From Erysipelotrichaceae bacterium (GTDB lineage Bacteria > Bacillota_I > Bacilli_A > Erysipelotrichales > Erysipelotrichaceae): a stretch of DNA of 5,592 nt. Positions 5,341 to 5,592 of this stretch are shown here, in pieces. Location: the NCBI GenBank assembly GCA_003446295.1, contig DMBB01000096.1, positions 1 to 5,592 of the forward strand, read 5' to 3'. The translations under genes and the position numbers were made by a program. A model generated the notes under the pieces. It saw nothing but the letters and a program-made list of their open reading frames with translations. It ran no database searches and was not told where the DNA came from. Numbering within the stretch: the stretch's first letter is position 1; the number at the start of each line of letters is the position of its first letter.

Positions 5341-5592
5341 ATGGATAAGTTAAACGGCACAACTCTGCTGGAAATGCTTGAGTCCGGCAACAACAATCTG
5401 AATAATCATCAGTCAGAGATCAATGCACTGAACGTATTCCCTGTACCTGACGGTGACACCGGAACGAACATGTCTCTGACAAGCTCCAACGGTATAGCTG
5501 AAGCAGTCAAAAGCGGCAGCAAATCCCTTCCTGTCGTAGCGAAGACATTTTCCAGAGGTCTGCTCATGGGTGCGCGCGGCAACTCCGGCGTC
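5341..5592 (+). CDS. fakA: Fatty acid kinase subunit FakA/YloV (DhaL domain), N-terminal part, runs off the window
   Basis: The first 84 codons are visible; the full protein is usually about 550 residues. FakA is the ATP-binding kinase subunit that phosphorylates fatty acids held by FakB, feeding acyl-phosphate into phospholipid synthesis through PlsX/PlsY. The opening LNGTTLLEML and INALNVFPVPDGDTGTNM (27-44) is the DhaL/DAK2 nucleotide-binding signature, with Asp37 and Asp39 as likely Mg-ATP ligands, followed by GLLMGARGNSGV (73-84). This matches YloV far better than the dihydroxyacetone kinase DhaL itself, and the yloU neighbour agrees. ATG 5341 has AAAGGTGA (5327-5334) 6 bases upstream and shares the yloU transcript. 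The reading frame is open to the last base. Confidence 0.95.
   Translation, partial: MDKLNGTTLLEMLESGNNNLNNHQSEINALNVFPVPDGDTGTNMSLTSSNGIAEAVKSGSKSLPVVAKTFSRGLLMGARGNSGV

Noticed and set aside
1..5592. Mobile elements, CRISPR arrays, tRNA/rRNA genes or a defence system
   Set aside because: All the space is taken by recognised housekeeping genes, and the only gap (1602-1757) holds a terminator, promoter and leader structures.

Overview
The window is an ordinary-looking stretch of a low-to-medium G+C Gram-positive (Bacillota) chromosome. It is tightly packed and every gene lies on the + strand. The gene set is Lon, EngB/YsxC, MurG, MurB, DivIB/FtsQ, an Asp23-family YloU protein and FakA/YloV. 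The lon-engB pair, the murG-murB-divIB order and the yloU-yloV pair each match Bacillus-type arrangements. The peptidoglycan genes rule out a wall-less Mollicute, and TGA is used as a stop several times, so the code is standard. An Erysipelotrichia-like anaerobe is a plausible guess from the overall feel of the proteins, but it is an inference and was not tested.

Region 1 (1-1644) holds the C-terminal part of the ATP-dependent protease Lon and, overlapping it by one base, the ribosome-assembly GTPase EngB. A strong hairpin-plus-T-run terminator closes this unit. Region 2 (1645-1757) is the only real intergenic space. It carries an extended -10 promoter, a perfect short palindrome at the start of the predicted transcript, a second hairpin, and an A/T-rich stretch without a Shine-Dalgarno before murG. 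Region 3 (1758-4910) is murG-murB-ftsQ with overlapping ends (8 and 10 bases), clearly one translationally coupled operon. MurG makes lipid II, MurB makes UDP-MurNAc, and FtsQ/DivIB is the membrane-anchored divisome scaffold. The FtsQ here ends in an unusual extracellular extension of about 130 residues, tyrosine-rich and then built of acidic E-E-T-G-like repeats. Region 4 (4911-5592) starts with its own consensus promoter directly after ftsQ and runs into yloU (Asp23/Gls24 family) and the first 84 codons of the fatty acid kinase gene fakA.

Taken together the window links protein quality control and ribosome assembly, cell-wall precursor synthesis and division, and envelope/lipid metabolism. 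The notable points are the FtsQ tail, the SD-less start and structured leader of murG, and a small excised piece of the division and cell wall cluster sitting between lon-engB and yloU-fakA. I see no mobile element, CRISPR array, RNA gene or clearly new multi-gene system.
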